A stretch of 64,000 bases of DNA from JAJEFO01 sp009843725 (GTDB lineage: Bacteria > Pseudomonadota > Alphaproteobacteria > Rhodobacterales > Rhodobacteraceae). Position numbers and translations under genes: made by a program. Below the pieces are notes generated by a model. The model ran no database searches. It saw nothing but the letters and a program-made list of their open reading frames with translations, and was not told the origin of the DNA. The stretch is from NCBI GenBank assembly GCA_965243215.1, contig CBDEUJ010000003.1, forward strand, positions 496,001 through 560,000, given 5' to 3'. This document shows positions 1 to 7,915 of the stretch, piece after piece. The stretch's first letter is position 1. Each line of letters opens with the position of its first letter.

Positions 1-594
1 GGACGGCGTGCCCGCCGCCGTCACGAGCGACCAGAGGTCGGTCGATTCGCGTAGGTCGTCCGCCGTGACGTGGCCGAGCAGCAGCGCGTGGAACACGCAC
101 TGGCGCGCGTAGCTCCGGAGGTTCCGCGCGAAGACCGCGTCGGTCACCTTCAGCCGCGTCGCCCTGTCGGCGAGCCTTGCCCCGAAGATCATGCCGTGGC
201 GCCGGTAGCGGAGGTCGTTCGGCAGCGCGAAGGCCTGCTCGGTCAGCCGCGTCAGCCCGTCCCCGACCTCGCTGGTCAGGGACGCGAAGAGCGCGAGCCC
301 CATCGGCACGTTCGCGACCACGGCCGGCGCCAGGGCGGGGTCGAGCCGGTCGACGACGCGCACGGTCGCCTTCGGCACGATCATCGCGCCCCAGACGGCG
401 GCGAACAGGAGCACCCACTTCCCGTTGTCCCGCCACGAGCCGCCGAAGGCGGTGCGCATCAGGATCCAGGCGAGCCCGGCCATGCCGGCGAGCTGGGCGA
501 GGTTGACGTAAGCCCCGCCGCCGGTGATGACGGCCACCGCGTTCAGGAGGTCGACCAGGTAGGTCCCGCCGCCGAGGGTGAAGATCTCGAACAT
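1..594 (-). CDS. traG: TraG, conjugative mating-pair stabilisation protein (N-terminal part, cut by window edge)
   Basis: This open frame starts at an ATG at 594 and runs off the left edge without a stop, giving 198 residues. The visible part begins MFEIFTLGGGTYLVDLLNAV and has hydrophobic segments near residues 17-48 and 58-75. That is the pattern of the TraG N-terminal membrane domain, which in F acts in pilus assembly and mating-pair stabilisation. It lies 12 bases after traH, matching the traH-traG end of the F tra operon. The ribosome site is weak. The assignment rests on sequence pattern and position; the periplasmic C-terminal domain is not visible. Confidence 0.8.
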   Translation of the reverse strand, partial: MFEIFTLGGGTYLVDLLNAVAVITGGGAYVNLAQLAGMAGLAWILMRTAFGGSWRDNGKWVLLFAAVWGAMIVPKATVRVVDRLDPALAPAVVANVPMGLALFASLTSEVGDGLTRLTEQAFALPNDLRYRRHGMIFGARLADRATRLKVTDAVFARNLRSYARQCVFHALLLGHVTADDLRESTDLWSLVTAAGTPS

Positions 595-606
595 CGTCCG
601 ACGCGC

Positions 607-2037
607 CTACCGGGATCCGGCCCCGGCGCCACCGCGCGCGAAGGCGAGAGCGGCCCTGAGGTCGGCGGAGAGCGCGCCCGCGAGCTCGGTCTCGATCAGC
701 CTGAGCTTCTCCACCACGGCGAGCGCGGTGTTGAGCCGCTGCAGCCCCTGGTTGCGGTGGCGCGCCAGCGCGATGCGGTTCGTCCTCAGACCCTCGCGCC
801 AGCGCCGCAGCTGTTCGCCGTCGGCGATGTCCAGCGTCCCCGCGCGCTCCTCCACCGTGCGGTGCAGGTCCGTGATCCAGACCTGCATGACGTCGAGCGC
901 CACGGCCTCGGCGAGGGCGTCCATCTCCTGGTCGATCACCGCGCCCCGGTAGGCCGCCGCCGCGTTGGCGACCCGGTAGACGGGCAAAGTGGTGAGGTTG
1001 ACGAGACCCAGCGCCTCCGGCGGCGGGACCGTGTCCGTCCGCACCGCGTCGACGAGGTCGCGCAGGAGTTCCGCAACGCGGGCGCGGAACCCGCGGTTCG
1101 GGGGAATCGCCACCGTGCCGAGCGTCGGGTTCAGGCAGCGGGCCGTCTCGTCGCAGCGGTAGACCGGCAGCGCGCCGCCGCCCTCCATCAGGACCTCGGT
1201 CACGCGGCGGTCCAGCGCCAGCGGCTCCAGGATCCGGACGCGCGGCCCGGCCGCGTCGGCATCGGACACGGGCGCGGTGACGATCAGCGTTCCGGTGACC
1301 GCCATGGCGAACTCGGCAAGCTGGGTGTCGCCCGCGAGGAAGGACGACGCCCGGATCGCCTTCCAGGCGTAGTTGACGTTGACCGGCACCTGGTCGGCCA
1401 TCGGCCCGGAGGCCGAGGCGAGCGTCGAGTGGCGCCTTCCTTCCGAGCCGCAGCCGTGACGCGCTGCCGCGTAGTCGGAGAAGATCCCCTGGCTCGTGCC
1501 GATCGCGGCGCAGATGGAGGCCGAGGCCCGGTCGTTCCGCGCCCACGCGGCACCGACGAGCGCCTGCGCGGTCTCGCAGCTGTTCAGGTTCTGGCTGTTG
1601 ACCCACTGCGCCAGCGCCCGGAGCTTGGCCATGGTCTCGGCGATCACCGGCGAGATGGTCTCCAGCGCCAGCTCGAAGGCGAAGCCGACCGCGTTCTGCG
1701 CCACGGCACGGCCGAAGGCCACGAGCTGGTCGGAGTTGATGAAGGAGAAGGCCCCGGCGAAGGCGTCGATGCCGCCGCAGCCGGCGCGGAACGAGGGCAG
1801 GCTCACGGTCGCCACCTGCTCCGAGCGCACCGGCGCGCGGAGATAGAGGTTGCCGAGCGTCCAGTGGCCCGAGGCCTGTCCCTGGAACGCCGTGGGACCG
1901 GTGGTGTTGACAGCCGCGCCCTGCCAGAAGCGGTTCATCTCGGAGAGCACGTCGGCACGGGCGGGCGCGACAGGCATCAATGCGAGCGCCACGGCCGCCA
2001 GTGCCCCAACACCAGACCTCGTCCGTTCAGTAGTCAT
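607..2037 (-). CDS. traH: TraH, F-type pilus assembly protein
   Basis: The 476-residue protein has an N-terminal signal peptide (hydrophobic stretch ending in APARA near residue 28), so it is exported to the periplasm. Its length is close to F TraH (about 458). The start of the mature part (DVLSEMNRFWQG), the motif GCGGIDAFAGAFSFINSDQLV near residues 87-107 and the following helices are typical of the TraH family. C-terminal heptad-like helices (about 370-460) fit the coiled coil known for TraH. Its ATG lies inside the end of traF (11-base overlap), so translation is probably coupled. It works with TraF, TraU, TraW and TrbC in pilus extension and retraction. Confidence 0.9.
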   Translation of the reverse strand: MTTERTRSGVGALAAVALALMPVAPARADVLSEMNRFWQGAAVNTTGPTAFQGQASGHWTLGNLYLRAPVRSEQVATVSLPSFRAGCGGIDAFAGAFSFINSDQLVAFGRAVAQNAVGFAFELALETISPVIAETMAKLRALAQWVNSQNLNSCETAQALVGAAWARNDRASASICAAIGTSQGIFSDYAAARHGCGSEGRRHSTLASASGPMADQVPVNVNYAWKAIRASSFLAGDTQLAEFAMAVTGTLIVTAPVSDADAAGPRVRILEPLALDRRVTEVLMEGGGALPVYRCDETARCLNPTLGTVAIPPNRGFRARVAELLRDLVDAVRTDTVPPPEALGLVNLTTLPVYRVANAAAAYRGAVIDQEMDALAEAVALDVMQVWITDLHRTVEERAGTLDIADGEQLRRWREGLRTNRIALARHRNQGLQRLNTALAVVEKLRLIETELAGALSADLRAALAFARGGAGAGSR

Positions 2038-2881
2038 TGCCTGCCTCCAGTTCGGTGAGCGCGAAGATGCGTTCCGCCATTTCGTCCTCGGCCATCACCC
2101 CGAAGCCAACGGGCACGGCCTGCCGCGTCGCCGTGTCGAAGAGGACGAGCGCCGGGCTCGGCGCGCCCGCGAGGCCGAGGCTGGCGGCCCGTCCGTTGTC
2201 GGGCACCGCCTCCGGCCAGCCCTCCAGCGCATCGCCGGTGAGCGAGACCGCGAGCACGTCCAGGCCGTGGCGCTCCGCGAAGGCGCGCAGGAGAGGTCCG
2301 AAGACCTTGCAGGACACGCAGCGGGCGTGGCCCAGGTAGATCAGCCCGAAGCGTTCCCCGAGCCGGGCGAGCGCGGTGTCACGGGCCTGGCGCCTTCCGT
2401 CCGACCAGACCCGCTTGGCGAGAGCGCCCACGGGGCGGACCAGCGTGTAGTCGACCTCGGGCGTCGCCCAGACCGTGCGCCGGAACGCGTCCGAGAAGGC
2501 GGCGGCGCGGCGCAGCGTCTCCTGCTGGAGCCGAAGGTAGGCTGTCACGTTCTCCGGCGTCGGGTCCAGGATGGCCTCCGCGCGCGCCTCCTCCAGCGCG
2601 CGGCGGATCTCCAGGATGCGTTCCGTGGCGGGCATTTCTGGATCGGTTACCTCGGGCACCGCCGGCACCTCCGGTTCCGGGTCCGGTTCGTCCAGCCGGT
2701 CGCAGTAGAAGTGCCAGCCAAGCGAGGCTCCGCTTCCGCCAGCATCGCCCGACTCCGGTCCGGAGCACCAGGATCGCCATTCACCCGCGCGGACAGGCCC
2801 CACGGCGAACGCGACAAGTGCGACGACCAGGCCCGCCGTCGCGAAAGCGCGTCCGGGAGTGCGTCTTCCGGCTCCCGCCAT
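2027..2881 (-). CDS. traF: TraF, periplasmic thioredoxin-fold conjugation protein
   Basis: The gene encodes 284 residues from an ATG at 2881 that shares one base with the traN stop (TGATG). An N-terminal signal peptide (hydrophobic residues about 12-30) directs it to the periplasm. The middle carries helices typical of TraF. The C-terminal half is a thioredoxin-like domain with LIYLGHARCVSCKVFGPLL near residues 180-200. The CVSC pair is noteworthy because F-plasmid TraF has the fold but not a CxxC. This copy may therefore also do the disulfide work of TrbB, which I do not see in the window. Cysteine-rich substrates such as TraN and TraU lie just upstream. The active-site role is inference. 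Confidence 0.88.
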   Translation of the reverse strand: MAGAGRRTPGRAFATAGLVVALVAFAVGPVRAGEWRSWCSGPESGDAGGSGASLGWHFYCDRLDEPDPEPEVPAVPEVTDPEMPATERILEIRRALEEARAEAILDPTPENVTAYLRLQQETLRRAAAFSDAFRRTVWATPEVDYTLVRPVGALAKRVWSDGRRQARDTALARLGERFGLIYLGHARCVSCKVFGPLLRAFAERHGLDVLAVSLTGDALEGWPEAVPDNGRAASLGLAGAPSPALVLFDTATRQAVPVGFGVMAEDEMAERIFALTELEAGNDY

Positions 2882-4026
2882 CAGTGGCTCCTCCCGTAGA
2901 ACTCGCGGATGCGCGTGCGCATGGCGTCGCGCGTGTCCCCGGCGTCTGGCAGGGAGACCGACGGCTCCCTTGAGGCGTCCATGAGGTCCCGCGCGAACTC
3001 CGACAGGTCGAGGCTCTCGAAGTCGATCCCCTCGATCTCCGCGACCGTGAGGCCCCGGCAGTCCGACCAGGGGATGCCCAGCTGCGCGCGGCCCTGCTGC
3101 TGCAGGATGCGGCCCAGCTTCGAGCCGAACACGCACCATGCCCGCGAGCGCCGGATGCAGACGCCGAAAAGCGTGCGCCGGGAGCAGTACCGGCCAAGGT
3201 AGTGGGTGTTGCCCGCGTTGCGCTCCTGCGCGAGATCCACCTCCTCGGGGGAGCAGTCCGCGAGGCCGACGAGCGCGCCAGAGTTCGAGCAGCAGTTGAC
3301 AAGGCCGAAGAGGTGGATGTGGCAGGCCTTGCGCTCGCCGACGAAGAACCGGAGGCTGCCACGGTCGAACTCGTCGCCGCCCAGCTCCGTCGCCATGTTG
3401 AGCCGCGTCGCGGCATCCACGAAGCCCGTGTTGGACCGCGGCCGCACGGTCTCGCAGTCCGCGCCGACGCACCAGCGCACGGAGCCGCAGGTCCCGCCGT
3501 CCTCCGCGTCGCGCAGGTCCGCCCCGCACTCCGTGACGCTGCCCGAGGCGAGCCCGTCCGCGCGGTGCGCAGGCGACTGCGGCGCGGCGGCAATCCCTTC
3601 CGCACGCTGCGCCACCGGACCGTCCGCCGGCACGCTCGACAGAGGCCGCGAGGTCGCGCCGCGAACCACCGTGCGTCCGGCGTCGCCGCCCGGATCGTCC
3701 GGGTCCAAAAGACGCGCGCGGCCCCTGTCCTCCAGGGCGTCGGCGGCGACGCCGCCTTCCGGCAGGTCCGTGCCCGCGTAGCCAGGCACCGTCGCGGCAT
3801 TCGCGGGATCGCGCGCGATCGTGCGGGCCGCCGTGTTCCCGGCGACGCCGAGTGCGCGCGCGGCTTCCTTCGGGCTCTCCGCCCGGACGACCGTGCCGGA
3901 CACCGTCCAGCCCGCCAGGCAAAGGAGTCCGAGCGCTGCGGTCCACGCGAGAATCCGCGCGATGCGGGCTGCGCGGCCAACCAAGGCGCCCTTCCGTGCC
4001 ACCGCGATTTCATGCCGTCGGGTCAT
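2881..4026 (-). CDS. traN: TraN-like outer-membrane mating-pair stabilisation protein
   Basis: The protein is 381 residues from ATG 4026, preceded by a strong GGAGGAGGAAC ribosome site. The start overlaps the trbC stop (ATGA). It has an N-terminal hydrophobic export segment (about 24-45). The C-terminal half is cysteine-rich, with CCSNSG, YCSRR, GVC, WCVF and the block QQQGRAQLGIPW followed by CRGLT, the conserved TraN C-terminus. F TraN is about 600 residues, so this is a short form with a reduced central, recipient-contacting region. In F, TraN binds recipient outer-membrane proteins, so the short middle may mean different recipient specificity (inference). Confidence 0.85.
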   Translation of the reverse strand: MTRRHEIAVARKGALVGRAARIARILAWTAALGLLCLAGWTVSGTVVRAESPKEAARALGVAGNTAARTIARDPANAATVPGYAGTDLPEGGVAADALEDRGRARLLDPDDPGGDAGRTVVRGATSRPLSSVPADGPVAQRAEGIAAAPQSPAHRADGLASGSVTECGADLRDAEDGGTCGSVRWCVGADCETVRPRSNTGFVDAATRLNMATELGGDEFDRGSLRFFVGERKACHIHLFGLVNCCSNSGALVGLADCSPEEVDLAQERNAGNTHYLGRYCSRRTLFGVCIRRSRAWCVFGSKLGRILQQQGRAQLGIPWSDCRGLTVAEIEGIDFESLDLSEFARDLMDASREPSVSLPDAGDTRDAMRTRIREFYGRSH

Positions 4027-4787
4027 CGTTCCTCCTCCCGGTACTGCGGCCCCTCCATGCGTTCCAGGTGACGACGCGCGACCTCGCTGCCGACGGCGCC
4101 TTCGTCCGCGACCGCCTGCAGCGCGGCGACGAGCCCGACGTTGCCCGCGATCCGTTCGTGGGGCGGCGCGGAATCGTCCGCGCAGCCCCGGCTTCGGCAC
4201 GGCGGCACGCCGCCCGGCACGACGACCACGGCGGGCACCCTTTCGATTCCGAAGAGACGGAAGAGCCTTGGATCGATCGCGACCCCGGCCTCCGGCCCGC
4301 CGAGCCGGTCCGCGATTTTCCTGGCGGTCACCGGCAGGCCGCCTTCGCCAACGCCGCGCAGCACCAGCGGCGCGCCGATCCGGGCCGCGTCATGCGCCCA
4401 TTGCCGCCAACTCGCGACGGGCACCGACAGGCTGAGCAGGACAAGGACCTCCGCCGTGCTCCCGCGGTCGCCCGCGTTCCCGGCAAGACTCCGCACGTGG
4501 CGTTCGGCCGGAAGCGGCGAGGAAGGCGGCCCGGACGGTCCGGGCATGGACCGCCTCGCGGTCTCGCCGGCCCGGTCCAGCGCTCGCTCCATGACCGAGC
4601 GGCTCCATTCGCCGAGCGGTTCCGTGTCGTCGGCCGCGGCACCGTCCATGATTTCCTCGACCAGGCGCGCCGCGTTCGCGTCGGGATCCGCTGCGCCAGC
4701 GACTTCAGCGAAAGAGGGGCCGATGCCGTGAGCCGCCAGCAGAGCGGCCAGAAGGGCCGGCAAGGCAGCCATCCGAATCCGTGTCAT
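4023..4787 (-). CDS. trbC: TrbC, F-type pilus assembly protein
   Basis: I chose the ATG at 4787 (254 residues) because GGGAGAAC lies just before it and a signal peptide follows at once (MTRIRMAALPALLAALLAAH). An in-frame ATG 30 bases upstream lacks such a site. The C-terminal half (about 120-250) matches the TrbC_Ftype domain, with VLVLLSLSVP, RLFRLFGIERVPAVVVVPGG and NVGLVAALQAVAD. That is a thioredoxin-like fold without the CxxC, exported to the periplasm. The position between traU and traN is as in F, where TrbC works with TraW in pilus assembly. Confidence 0.85.
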   Translation of the reverse strand: MTRIRMAALPALLAALLAAHGIGPSFAEVAGAADPDANAARLVEEIMDGAAADDTEPLGEWSRSVMERALDRAGETARRSMPGPSGPPSSPLPAERHVRSLAGNAGDRGSTAEVLVLLSLSVPVASWRQWAHDAARIGAPLVLRGVGEGGLPVTARKIADRLGGPEAGVAIDPRLFRLFGIERVPAVVVVPGGVPPCRSRGCADDSAPPHERIAGNVGLVAALQAVADEGAVGSEVARRHLERMEGPQYREEER

Positions 4788-4819
4788 CGCGTTCTCCCAG
4801 TCCTTCCGTTCCGACATCG

Positions 4820-5809
4820 TCACAGCAGGCAGCAGTTGCGCTTGCGCCAGAGCAGGAAGCCGAAGTTCTCGCCCGCCGCCGGCAGCTCCCGCAGCGTCTC
4901 CCACAGGACCGACGAGCGGCCCGTCGGGTTGCAGCCCGCGATCGGCGTCGTGGCCGGGACCGGCTGCGTCATCTGCCAGCGGTACTGCGACTTCCGCATC
5001 ACCGGCATCGGGTAGCGCCCGCAGAGCGCGCCCGAGCCGGACGTGCCCCAGGCGATCCCGGCGCGGTGCAGCCGGTACTGCAACCGCTGGGCCGCGAGCA
5101 GCGACGCCTGAACGCCGCCCACGTGAGCGGCGACGTTGCCGGTGGTCGGGTACATCCCGCCCTGGCAGCCCGCGCACCAGAAGAGGCGGTCCATGGGCAG
5201 CCCCGCCGATGCGGCCGCGCAGTCGGCGGCGCAGGCGGCCTGGGCGGGAAGGTTCGCGAACAGCGCCGCCTCCGGGTTCAGGAGGAAGCTCAGCTCGTCG
5301 TCCAGCCAGGCCGGGTCCAGTTCCGAGACCCACGCGATGTCGAGCCCGCCCGCCTCCAGGCAGCCGAGGTCGAGGAGCGCGCCGATCCAGCTGAGAAGCG
5401 GGTAGACGTAGTGGTGCGCGTGCCAGACCGAGCCCGTGGCGCCGTCGCCGCCCGAGGACCCGGTCCGCCCGCGCCCGGCGGGCAGGCCGGGGTCGATGGT
5501 CAGCCCGCCCAGGTTCGGGAAGCACCAGGGCGCGCGCGTCGCGTCCACGAGCCGCGCCGGCTCCCAGACCCCGAGCGAGAGGCCGATGCGGGGAAAGGGC
5601 GAGCCGCAGAGGCAGATCGGCGAGGACGGGTTCGGCGTGTCCGGCGAGCCCGAGGCGCTGCCGATCGTGACCGGCCCGATCGAGATGGGGAACAGGCACT
5701 CCCAGCAGACGTCGGAGACCGGGTTGACGAAGCGGCCGGTGCAGGCCTGCGCCGAGGCCGCCCCGCCCCAGGACGCCAGGAGAGCCGCCAGCGCGAGCGC
5801 CCGTATCAT
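4820..5809 (-). CDS. traU: TraU, F-type DNA-transfer/pilus protein
   Basis: This 329-residue protein (ATG 5809, overlapping the ssb stop as ATGA) has a clear signal peptide ending ASAQA. Family-typical cysteines and motifs follow: VCWECLFPISIGPVTIG, LCLCGSP-type spacing (CLCGSPFPRIGLSLG), WEPARLVD, PWCFPNLGG, LFWCAGCQGGMYPTTGN and MRKSQYRWQMTQPVP. It ends in RKRNCCLL. Length is close to F TraU (330). TraU is periplasmic and in F matters more for DNA transfer than for pilus production. The many paired cysteines need periplasmic disulfide formation, which fits a CxxC TraF downstream in the same operon. Confidence 0.93.
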   Translation of the reverse strand: MIRALALAALLASWGGAASAQACTGRFVNPVSDVCWECLFPISIGPVTIGSASGSPDTPNPSSPICLCGSPFPRIGLSLGVWEPARLVDATRAPWCFPNLGGLTIDPGLPAGRGRTGSSGGDGATGSVWHAHHYVYPLLSWIGALLDLGCLEAGGLDIAWVSELDPAWLDDELSFLLNPEAALFANLPAQAACAADCAAASAGLPMDRLFWCAGCQGGMYPTTGNVAAHVGGVQASLLAAQRLQYRLHRAGIAWGTSGSGALCGRYPMPVMRKSQYRWQMTQPVPATTPIAGCNPTGRSSVLWETLRELPAAGENFGFLLWRKRNCCLL

Positions 5810-6168
5810 TCGCTGGCCTCCCCGCGCCTTGGCGACAGGACGTTGACCGTGCCCTGCGGGCCGGCGACCACGATCTCGGTGACCGTCCGGTCGTTCCCGT
5901 CCCTGTCGCGGTAGCTGCGAGTCGCGATCCGGCCCTCGACCAGCACCGCGTCGCCCTTCCTGAGCATCATCCCGACGGCCGCGACCGCCGCGCCGTAGAC
6001 CACGACCCGGTGCCACTCGGTGGCCTCCGCCGGCCGACCGTCCTTGCCGGTCCATCTCTCGGTCGTGGCCAGCGTGAAGGACGCGGCCCTCTCGCCCTTC
6101 GCGAGGTCGCGGATCTCGGGATCGCGCCCGGCATGGCCCAGCAGCGTGGCCCTGTTCATGTTCAGCAT
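5806..6168 (-). CDS. ssb: Single-stranded DNA-binding protein embedded in the tra operon
   Basis: The 120-residue protein starts MLNMNRATLLGHAGRDPEI and has the OB-fold marks of bacterial SSB: FTLATTERWTGKDG, TEWHRVVVYG, KGDAVLVEGRIATRSYRD. An AGGAGG lies 8 bases before ATG 6168, which decides that start over the Met three codons later. The C-terminus is short and ends GEASE, lacking the acidic DDxIPF tip that recruits host replication proteins. It sits between traW and traU with overlaps on one side and 3 bases on the other, so it is co-expressed with the transfer machinery. Coating transferred single-stranded DNA is a plausible role (inference). Confidence 0.92.
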   Translation of the reverse strand: MLNMNRATLLGHAGRDPEIRDLAKGERAASFTLATTERWTGKDGRPAEATEWHRVVVYGAAVAAVGMMLRKGDAVLVEGRIATRSYRDRDGNDRTVTEIVVAGPQGTVNVLSPRRGEASE

Positions 6169-6171
6169 GGT

Positions 6172-6906
6172 TCAGTCCTCCTGTTGAAGATTCGTGCCGG
6201 TCGCGGACACCGGAGCGCGGGGACCTGTCCCGCCATCCGAAGCGGCGGGCAGCGCCTCCGTGCCCGGCCGGTCCCGGTCCTCGACCGGGATCTCGGTGAC
6301 CCGCAGCAGCGCGCCCGCCTGCGCGACGAGGCTTGGCGTCGCCGCGATCCCGAAGCGCGCGGCGAGGCGCCCGCCCTGGTCGAAGAAGAGGGGGCGGCGG
6401 TGCCGCCGCATCAGCTCCAGCGGCCGCCCGGCCAGCAGCACGATCCGCGCGGGCCGCGCGCCGTCCGCCTCCCGTGCCAGCGCCCAGGCGATCTCGGCCC
6501 CGCGCCTGCCGTCGACGAACACGAGGTCGCGCGAGAGCGTCATGCGCTCCAGGGGATTCACCCGCGTCCCGGCGGCCGCGAGCAGCGTCCCGTCCGGGGT
6601 CCGGATCTCCCGCGCGACCGTGATCGCGGGATCGAGGAGGCGGGAACGCTCCTCCGTCGCCGCGACGATGCCGGGCACGGGATCAGGCTCCTCCAGCCTG
6701 GCACGGACGCGCTCGCGGGCCTCGCGCTCCAGCCGCGCAAGCTCGCCCGAGCGCTCCATGCCAAGGAGCCGCTCCTCGATCGCCTCAAGCAGGTCGGGCT
6801 CGGCGACCGGCCAGGTCGCGCCGCGCACGCCAAGGTCCTTCGTCGATCCCGCATGCGGCACGAAAGACAGGACCGCGGCGATCGCCATGGCGGGAACGCG
6901 CGTCAT
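6172..6906 (-). CDS. traW: TraW, F-type pilus assembly protein
   Basis: The gene encodes 244 residues, beginning at an ATG that overlaps the upstream peptidase stop (ATGA). A short signal peptide is followed by KDLGVRGATWPVAEPDLLEAI, the diagnostic N-terminal TraW block. RDLVFVDGRRGAEIAWAL and LFFDQGGRLAARFGI near the C-terminus are also typical. The tail (about 215-244) is low-complexity. TraW is periplasmic and cooperates with TrbC and TraU in pilus elongation. The traW-ssb-traU arrangement replaces the direct traW-traU junction of F. Confidence 0.9.
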   Translation of the reverse strand: MTRVPAMAIAAVLSFVPHAGSTKDLGVRGATWPVAEPDLLEAIEERLLGMERSGELARLEREARERVRARLEEPDPVPGIVAATEERSRLLDPAITVAREIRTPDGTLLAAAGTRVNPLERMTLSRDLVFVDGRRGAEIAWALAREADGARPARIVLLAGRPLELMRRHRRPLFFDQGGRLAARFGIAATPSLVAQAGALLRVTEIPVEDRDRPGTEALPAASDGGTGPRAPVSATGTNLQQED

Positions 6907-7529
6907 CTCGCCCCCTCCGCCTGGCCGCCTCCGGCCAGCGCGTCGGGCAGAACCGTGACGGACACCGTCGACGGGGCCGCGTCCTCCGGCCCGGCGAGCG
7001 GTCCCTCCAGCCCCAGCCAGGGGATGTCCGGCAGCGCGACGGCGCGGCCGAGGATCCGCTCGCGCGGCACGAGCCCGATCTCCGCGTAGCGGCTGTCGTG
7101 GCTGTCGCGGTGGTCAGCGTGCAGATGGAAGCGCCCCGGCGGAATCGTCCCCGGCATGACGGCGTCCAGAGGCCGCCCGTCGAGCGCGCGGCTCTTGGCG
7201 CGGGCCACGGGCGCGCCGTCCAGGAGGACCGTTCCGTCCGGCCCGACCGCGATCTCCATGCCCGGCACGCCGCGCACGGTCTTGAGATACGGAACACGCG
7301 ACCCGACGGCGTCGGGCGGCTCGAACAGCACCTGGTCACCCACCATCGGGTCACGGCCGAAGAGCGGCAGGACGACGTAGCCCCAAGCCCCGTCGGACCA
7401 GCTCGCGTTGACGTGCACGCGCGACGCCGCGACGAGCCAGAGCGCGGCCAGCAGGACCATGACGGCAAGGCCGGTCCGGCCCCTCCGCCGCCGGTCCCGG
7501 CGCCCGAACCGCAGGCCCCGCGCGCTCAC
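6903..7529 (-). CDS. S26-family signal peptidase of the conjugation system (TraF/TrhF type)
   Basis: This 208-residue protein has a basic N-terminus, one membrane segment (about 20-36) and an S26 peptidase pattern. Ser43/Ser45 lie in NASWSDGAWGYVV, the position of the catalytic serine in TrhF-like enzymes. GDQVLFEPP follows, and then KTVRGVPG, where Lys83 would be the general base. The C-terminus has FHLHADHRDSHDSRYAEIGLV, the box III region. RP4 TraF and its relatives process or cyclise pilin, so the traA product of this operon is the likely substrate. F lacks this gene in its tra operon, while several F-like elements carry it. The exact catalytic Ser is uncertain. Confidence 0.82.
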   Translation of the reverse strand: MSARGLRFGRRDRRRRGRTGLAVMVLLAALWLVAASRVHVNASWSDGAWGYVVLPLFGRDPMVGDQVLFEPPDAVGSRVPYLKTVRGVPGMEIAVGPDGTVLLDGAPVARAKSRALDGRPLDAVMPGTIPPGRFHLHADHRDSHDSRYAEIGLVPRERILGRAVALPDIPWLGLEGPLAGPEDAAPSTVSVTVLPDALAGGGQAEGAR

Positions 7530-7915
7530 GGACCGTCCCCTTCGATTCGCATGGCCTCGCCGACAGCGAGAAACGACGCCAGGGCCGCCTCGACCCGGTC
7601 CGTCACGTCCGGCGCCCCGGCGGCCACGGCGCGGGCCGGAAGAAGCACCAGGCCATCGCTTTCCGCCACGAGGTCCAGCGCCGCCTCCAGGGCCTCGCCC
7701 CAGGCCCGCACGTCCTCGACGGCCATGCCTTCGCTTGCGGCGCGCGTCGTGTAGTCGGCCGCGATCTCCGCCAGCCGCACGCCCGCGATCCGCGGCGCGG
7801 GCGAGGCAAGCCTCGGCATACCGACGGACACGACCGCTGCCACGGCGCCCGAGAGCAGCACCGCCGAGACGATCACCGGCCAGGCGGCATCGGACCGTTC
7901 AGCCTTGCGCTGCAT
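7526..7915 (-). CDS. trbI: TrbI, small inner-membrane F-type conjugation protein
   Basis: The 129-residue protein has an N-terminal membrane segment (about 13-33) and a helical periplasmic tail. The tail includes LVLLPARAVAAGAPDVTDRVEAAL, cut here by the helix into the form seen in TrbI_Ftype proteins. It overlaps the HD-like gene upstream by 17 bases and the S26 peptidase downstream by 4. In F, trbI follows traC and precedes traW and affects pilus retraction. Position supports the name as much as sequence does, because the family is short and weakly conserved. Confidence 0.7.
   Translation of the reverse strand: MQRKAERSDAAWPVIVSAVLLSGAVAAVVSVGMPRLASPAPRIAGVRLAEIAADYTTRAASEGMAVEDVRAWGEALEAALDLVAESDGLVLLPARAVAAGAPDVTDRVEAALASFLAVGEAMRIEGDGP

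Noticed and set aside
70..2058. Long open frame on the + strand opposite traH
   Set aside because: Opposite frames stay open in GC-rich genes. The product is Arg/Gly/His-rich without domains, and traH on the other strand is clear.
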